Source: SZUA-584 sp040768905 (GTDB lineage: Bacteria > Bacillota > Clostridia > Christensenellales > SZUA-584). Taken from it: a stretch of DNA of 64,000 nucleotides. Positions 60,090 to 64,000 of the stretch are shown here, one piece after another. Position 1 is the first letter of the stretch. Every line of letters begins with the position of its first letter. Under the pieces are notes generated by a model. The model had not been told where the DNA came from. It did no database searches and saw nothing but the letters and a program-made list of their open reading frames with translations. The stretch is taken from contig JAXGMA010000001.1 in NCBI GenBank assembly GCA_040768905.1, positions 186,001-250,000 of the forward strand. The letters run 5' to 3'. The translations under genes were made by a program, and so were the position numbers.

Positions 60090-60214
60090 TAATAAAGCAA
60101 TGACGGCGCTCAAAGCTGCCCCTGCTTATTATCACCCGTCCGAATAAGAAATATTGCTGGCAAAAGCATCACGCAATCGGGTACAATCAACGTATCAAAC
60201 AAGGAGGAGATAAA

Positions 60215-60703
60215 ATGAGCGAAACACTCAAAAACCTGATGGAGGCCTTTGCGGGCGAATCACAGGCCAACAGAAAATACACAGCCTATGCAAAGCGTGC
60301 CGAAGCAGAGGGCAAAACAAACGCCGCCAAGCTGTTCAGGGCAGCAGCCGATGCCGAAACGCTGCATGCTTTAAAGCACTTTGAAGTGGCAGGCAAAATC
60401 GGCGATACCGCGGGGAACTTACAGGATGCCGTTTCCGGTGAGACGCATGAATATAAAGATATGTATCCCGATTTTGTCACAACAGCGCAGGCCGAGGGCA
60501 ACAAAGCCGCGGTGCGCACATTCACATATGCCATGAAGGCTGAAGAAGTACACGCCAGGCTGTATGCGGAGGCGCTTGAGAATCTCTCAGAGGCCAAAGA
60601 GGTGTTCTATTATCTTTGCCCGGTCTGCGGAAACATTGAAAAAGAAAGGCCGGCAGCGTGTGCCATCTGCGGCGCATCGGGTGAAAAGTTCATCAAGTAT
60701 TAG
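60215..60703 (+). CDS. rbr: Rubrerythrin
   Basis: Non-haem di-iron peroxidase that protects anaerobes from hydrogen peroxide. Di-iron ligands lie in FAGESQANRKYTAYA, DAETLHALKHFE and MKAEEVHARLYAEAL. The C-terminal rubredoxin-like domain has YLCPVCGNIE and ACAICGASGEKFI (two CxxC pairs for one iron). The 162-aa length is on the short side of normal. CAAGGAGGAG precedes the ATG. It is a single-gene unit, but no PerR site was recognised in the 125-base upstream gap. Confidence 0.95.
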   Translation: MSETLKNLMEAFAGESQANRKYTAYAKRAEAEGKTNAAKLFRAAADAETLHALKHFEVAGKIGDTAGNLQDAVSGETHEYKDMYPDFVTTAQAEGNKAAVRTFTYAMKAEEVHARLYAEALENLSEAKEVFYYLCPVCGNIEKERPAACAICGASGEKFIKY

Positions 60704-60805
60704 CGGATCGATCCATCAAGCTGCCTTGTGCGCTTTTGATGACAGCGGGCATAAGCAAGATGGGCGGCGGCTGCCATCAGGGCGGCCGTTTTGCGTGTTG
60801 CCCTT

Positions 60806-60834
60806 TTGCCCATACGCTTAAATTATGATATAAT
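60806..60834 (+). promoter_or_regulatory. Promoter of the bactofilin gene
   Basis: TTGCCC (60806-60811), 17-base spacer, TATAAT (60829-60834). It leaves a 5' untranslated stretch of about 130 bases with no other feature I recognise. Confidence 0.55.
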
Positions 60835-60971
60835 AATAAAAAAAGATATTTTAAAATCCCAAGGCGACTGCGGCGGCAATCGTTCCAATGCGATTAGACT
60901 GAACCCAAAAATCTTTTTTCCCGAATGATGCATGCAAAGCCGCATACAATATAAAAAAGGAGTTGAAATAT

Positions 60972-61370
60972 ATGTTTAAGCTGGACAAAAGCCCAAAAAT
61001 GCCGACAGATAGAACAGAGTTCTGTATATCTGCAGAATCGGTGATCACAGGCAGCATACAGACAAAAAGCGATATCAGAGTAGACGGCCAGATCAAAGGT
61101 GATCTTGATACATCGGGCAACGTATACGTTGGGAAAACGGCGAAAGTAGACGGTAACATTTCGGGAATGGATATTCACTTGGCAGGTGTCGTAAACGGCC
61201 AGATCAACGCAGCCGGAGAGGTGATGCTCTACGCAGACGCCCAGCTTGCCGGTGACATCAAAGCCGCCGGTATCAGGGTGGAAAAAGACACAAGGTATGA
61301 GGGAAAGATCTCGATCGGAATGAACGCTCCGATGCAGGCTCCAGATATCGACAAGCAAGAAGAGCAATAG
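60972..61370 (+). CDS. Bactofilin (polymer-forming cytoskeletal protein)
   Basis: A 132-aa protein with the bactofilin core: CISAESVITGSIQTKSDIRVDG, then right-handed beta-helix turns of about 17-18 residues (IKGDLDTSGNVYVGKTAKVDG, VNGQINAAGEVMLYADAQL), with short disordered ends. Bactofilins form non-nucleotide filaments at the membrane that place cell-wall enzymes. AGGAG 9 bases upstream supports the ATG at 60972 over a TTG three codons out. No peptidase partner gene is adjacent. Confidence 0.88.
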   Translation: MFKLDKSPKMPTDRTEFCISAESVITGSIQTKSDIRVDGQIKGDLDTSGNVYVGKTAKVDGNISGMDIHLAGVVNGQINAAGEVMLYADAQLAGDIKAAGIRVEKDTRYEGKISIGMNAPMQAPDIDKQEEQ

Positions 61371-61551
61371 CCGCGCATCCTGGCTGCCAGATGGTTTGTT
61401 TTATGCAGTATGGGGAAGCTTTTATCAGCGTATTCTGCTGCGCCCCGGGCTTTTTTGTGGCTCAGGGGCTTTTTCGATTATAGCAGTATTCTGTAGAAAA
61501 ACAGCGTGTTATAAGATATACTTTTGTATATATTGCGCAAGGAGAGCCCGC

Positions 61552-63192
61552 ATGAAAAAGTTTTGCTACGTATCATATGAGGACAGACAAGACATAAAGA
61601 CCGAATTCGACGCAAGTACGCTGCTGTGGCAAATCGCGAGGGATTTTGGCGCACATGAAGCCATCTGCGCGCTTGCATCCGGGCACATCGTGTCGCTTTC
61701 CGATCCGCCTGAGCACGGTGCAAGCATACGTTTTTTAAAGCCCACAGAGCACGAACAGGCTGCGCGCGTGTATATGCGCGGGATTACGTTCGTCATATAC
61801 CGCGCTGCAAAAGAGCTCTTTCCGGAAAGGCAGCTGCTTGTGGACCATATGCTGTGCGGCGGCATGTACTGCGAGCTTGGCAAGCTTGGGAAGGCAGACA
61901 TTGATGCGCTTGAGCAGCGTACAGAAGAACTGATCAAAGAAGACGAGGAATTTGTTTTAAAACTCATGCGTGTCGACGAAGCCAAGGAAATCATGCTGCA
62001 TGAAGGCCTTTTGGAGAAGGCTGCGCTGCTGGATTTTCGTCCGTTTGATTATTACAGGCTGTATCTGTACGGAGGCCTGCATAATTATTTTCACGGCATT
62101 ATGCCCAAAAGTGCGGGGTATCTGAGAGAAGCGCATATATACGGTTATGGGGATGGTTTTATCATAAAATACCCAACGCCGTATACAGAAGCGCATACCC
62201 CCATCATCAGCCAGCCAAAGTACAGCGAGGTGTTTGCGCAGGCGGAGCGGTGGGCCAAAGAGCTATCCGCATCGTCAGTGGCCGACATCAACAACCTGTT
62301 CAGAGGCGGGGTCATTGCAGATTTTATCCGCATCAATGAGGCGCTGCACGAACGTACCATCGCGGAGATTGCCCGGCAGATCGTCTCGAGAAGCGGTGTG
62401 CAGGTCGTGCTTGTGGCAGGGCCGTCCTCATCAGGCAAAACGACATTTTCCTCACGGCTTGCGGTGCATTTAAGGGCGCTTGGAAAAAAATGCAGGCCCA
62501 TATCTGTCGATGACTATTACAAAGATAAAAGCAGTCAGCCAAAGGATGAAAACGGCCAGTATGATTTTGAGGCCCTTGAAGCGCTCGATATCCAGAAGCT
62601 GGATGAGGATCTGCTCTTGCTGCTTTCAGGGCAGGAGGCCCAGTTGCCGCGCTATGATTTTATGTTGGGAATGCGGAAAAAAGAAACCACGCCGCTGCGT
62701 ATAGACGGCGACATCCTGATCATAGAAGGCATACACGGGCTCAACGATGCGCTCACAAAAGACATCGACGGCCGGTATAAATTCAAAATTTTTATTTCCC
62801 CGCTGACCACGCTCAATATTGACAGCCACAGCGTTCTGATGCCGGAGGATCTAAGGCTGCTCCGGCGCTTGGTGCGCGACAAACGCACGCGCGGATTTTC
62901 GTTTGCCCAGACTATTTCAGTCTGGGACAGTGTACGGCGCGGCGAATACAAATACATCCTGCCGTATCAGGAAACCGCTGACGTGATGTTTAATTCCACA
63001 CTGCTTTATGAACCGCTCATACTCAAAAAATACGCATACAGCGATCTGCGATGGTTCACGCCCGATATGCCAAACTATCCCGAAGCCCTGGGGCTGCTCA
63101 AATTCCTGAATTATTTTTTGAGCCTCGGTGATGAAAGTGCCATACCGCAGGTAAGCATACTGCGTGAATTTATAGGGGAACAAAACGGTTGA
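61552..63192 (+). CDS. TGS/ThrRS-SAD/uridine-kinase fusion (nucleoside kinase)
   Basis: A 546-aa fusion. The N-terminal part (1-55) is TGS-like. The ThrRS-type second additional domain is at about 60-240, with DHMLCGGMYCEL and FDYYRLYLYGG. The C-terminal uridine-kinase-like P-loop domain is at about 280-500, with VAGPSSSGKTTFSSRL (about residue 286), SVDDYYKD and IIEGIHGLND. This fused 'nucleoside kinase' is widespread in Clostridia and Bacteroidetes, but its substrate and the role of the tRNA-synthetase-like part are uncertain. CAAGGAGAG supports 61552; the frame is open 156 bases further upstream. Confidence 0.85.
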   Translation: MKKFCYVSYEDRQDIKTEFDASTLLWQIARDFGAHEAICALASGHIVSLSDPPEHGASIRFLKPTEHEQAARVYMRGITFVIYRAAKELFPERQLLVDHMLCGGMYCELGKLGKADIDALEQRTEELIKEDEEFVLKLMRVDEAKEIMLHEGLLEKAALLDFRPFDYYRLYLYGGLHNYFHGIMPKSAGYLREAHIYGYGDGFIIKYPTPYTEAHTPIISQPKYSEVFAQAERWAKELSASSVADINNLFRGGVIADFIRINEALHERTIAEIARQIVSRSGVQVVLVAGPSSSGKTTFSSRLAVHLRALGKKCRPISVDDYYKDKSSQPKDENGQYDFEALEALDIQKLDEDLLLLLSGQEAQLPRYDFMLGMRKKETTPLRIDGDILIIEGIHGLNDALTKDIDGRYKFKIFISPLTTLNIDSHSVLMPEDLRLLRRLVRDKRTRGFSFAQTISVWDSVRRGEYKYILPYQETADVMFNSTLLYEPLILKKYAYSDLRWFTPDMPNYPEALGLLKFLNYFLSLGDESAIPQVSILREFIGEQNG

Positions 63193-63252
63193 ATCAAAAC
63201 TGTATAAATCTGCCCTGTCTTGACCAAAATAGTTACGCAAAGGAGGCAGATG

Positions 63253-63489
63253 ATGAGAAAACTATGGATTTTGGTTGTTGCCTTGATGCTGAGTTTGGCT
63301 TTCCTCACAGGATGCGGAGAGAACAAACCGCCTGAGGAAACCGTTGTACCGACAGTGACCACAGTGCCGACGATCACAATGGCGCCGGCCACTCCGACTC
63401 CTGACTTAACGCCGCAGGAAACCCCTTCGCCTGAACCTGTCGAAGATGAGGAGGAAGAGGAGGAACCGCCTTTAGAAAGTGAATCTTAA
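63253..63489 (+). CDS. Small Pro/Thr-rich lipoprotein
   Basis: A 78-aa protein. Lipoprotein signal LWILVVALMLSLAFLTGC has its lipobox Cys near residue 20, and then a stalk of Pro, Thr and Val (VPTVTTVPTITMAPATPTP) and a strongly acidic tail (EDEEEEEEPP). It has no folded domain. AGGAGG at 63241-63246 fits the second ATG at 63253. It resembles surface stalks without a head domain. The role is unknown. Confidence 0.7.
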   Translation: MRKLWILVVALMLSLAFLTGCGENKPPEETVVPTVTTVPTITMAPATPTPDLTPQETPSPEPVEDEEEEEEPPLESES

Positions 63490-63516
63490 AGCGGCAGCGA
63501 GAGACCTTATGCCATG

Positions 63517-63551
63517 AAAAAGATGTTCTTAAAAGCAGGGCATCTTTTTTA
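63517..63551 (+). terminator. Terminator after the lipoprotein gene
   Basis: AAAAAGATG (63517-63525) with CATCTTTTT (63541-63549), 15-base loop, continuing into T residues. Confidence 0.7.
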
Positions 63552-63661
63552 TCCCCTATTATGATCCGAAAAAGAGAAGGGTTGGCGCTGCCCCATCATT
63601 GGCCGGCAGTGCGCACAGCGCGCTCAGTACATAAAAAATGCGTGTGGCAGCACATTTTTTC

Positions 63662-63691
63662 TTGCCAGAGCGCTTTTGATTATGTTATAAT
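63662..63691 (+). promoter_or_regulatory. Promoter of rplS
   Basis: TTGCCA (63662-63667), 18-base spacer, TATAAT (63686-63691), starting a leader of about 85 bases. Confidence 0.6.
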
Positions 63692-63697
63692 CCTTTG

Positions 63698-63772
63698 GTT
63701 GATTTAGGGCGGTCCGCTTTCCGCAAAGCGCAGCAAGCGCTGTAAAGACGGTTATGAACGCCTGTATTGGGA
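63698..63772 (+). promoter_or_regulatory. Probable L19 autoregulatory leader
   Basis: The leader between promoter and rplS has GGGCGGTCCGC near 63710 and GAACGCC near 63756 that can close a stem, with inner short stems (GCTTTCCGCAAAGC, AGCGC...GCGCT). Position and shape fit the L19 leader of Firmicutes, where L19 binds its own message. I judged this by eye. Confidence 0.45.
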
Positions 63773-63784
63773 GGAGGAATCAGC

Positions 63785-64000
63785 ATGAGCCAGATCATCA
63801 AGGCTATTGAGCAGGAACATATGAGAAATGACCTGCCCGAGCTTAAAATCGGCGATCTCGTCAAGGTGTTTGTTAAGGTCATAGAAGGTACAAGAGAACG
63901 CCTTCAGGGCTTTGAGGGGTACATCATCGCGCGCAAAGGCGGCGGCCTTAAAGAGACGATCACCGTGCGCCGCGTGTCGTTCGGCATCGGTATAGAACGG
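63785..64000 (+). CDS. rplS: 50S ribosomal protein L19 (3' end cut by window)
   Basis: The first 72 codons of L19: SQIIKAIEQEHMRNDLPEL, IGDLVKVFVKVIEG, RERLQGFEGYIIARKGGG and TVRRVSFGIGIER, a nearly perfect family match. GGGAGGAGG precedes the ATG. The reading frame is open to the window end, so about 40 further residues lie beyond it. L19 sits at the 30S-50S interface. Confidence 0.95.
   Translation, partial: MSQIIKAIEQEHMRNDLPELKIGDLVKVFVKVIEGTRERLQGFEGYIIARKGGGLKETITVRRVSFGIGIER

Noticed and set aside
60087..60134. Hairpin after the shikimate-DH-like gene as an intrinsic terminator
   Set aside because: The stem is good but no T tract follows, so it is mentioned only as a hairpin.
1..64000. 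CRISPR arrays, tRNA and rRNA genes
   Set aside because: No regularly spaced repeats and no tRNA-like cloverleaf with T-loop consensus were seen in the intergenic gaps.

Overview
This window is a chromosomal segment of a low-to-moderate G+C Gram-positive anaerobe, most likely a member of the Clostridia (Firmicutes). The evidence is a PolC-type replicative polymerase, the Firmicutes gene order rpsB-tsf-pyrH-frr-uppS-cdsA-dxr-rseP-ispG-polC, a CtsR heat-shock operator, strong AGGAGG ribosome sites, many TTG start codons, and oxygen-sensitive metabolism (rubrerythrin, old-yellow-enzyme and 2-hydroxyacyl-CoA dehydratase activase relatives). The genus cannot be fixed from the sequence alone.

Layout. 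1-12.2 kb: translation, lipid and isoprenoid housekeeping genes on the + strand, ending in polC, with a PASTA-like mini-protein tucked between frr and uppS. 12.3-16.7 kb: a CBS-domain protein, an ArsR regulator facing a Cys/Gly-rich small protein, and a three-gene minus-strand operon of activase and DUF2229 proteins. 16.8-31.8 kb: secDF, recJ-relA-dtd-MBL-hemZ, yceD-rpmF, plsX-acpP-rnc, glyA and ackA. 31.8-42.9 kb: a DUF1847 protein, a membrane-anchored LRR protein, an acylphosphatase-Fur-ZnuACB metal-uptake cluster with a palindromic operator, a large PAS/GGDEF/HD-GYP signalling protein, mtnA, and a flavodoxin-like reductase whose start codon is missing. 43-51 kb: a sodium/solute symporter, an IS200-type element, a frameshifted lipoprotein, and a four-gene redox operon (OYE, SDR, flavoprotein, isochorismatase-like hydrolase). 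51-56.1 kb: two small membrane proteins and dnaJ-clpB behind a CtsR box.

56.2-59 kb is the accessory region. An AT-rich two-gene cassette pairs a DUF262 (GmrS/ParB-like) protein with a HEPN-type protein carrying an RX4H motif. It is the best candidate here for an under-described defence or toxin-type system. Next come a divergent small gene and an XRE regulator separated by three copies of one operator, then a promoter-driven structured leader RNA ending in a strong terminator ahead of a shikimate-dehydrogenase-like gene.

60-64 kb: rubrerythrin, a bactofilin, a TGS/ThrRS-like/uridine-kinase fusion, a small Pro/Thr-rich lipoprotein and the start of rplS with a probable L19 leader. No tRNA, rRNA or CRISPR array was recognised. 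The first gene (rpsB) and the last (rplS) are cut by the window edges. All functional names come from motif recognition by eye, not from database searches.
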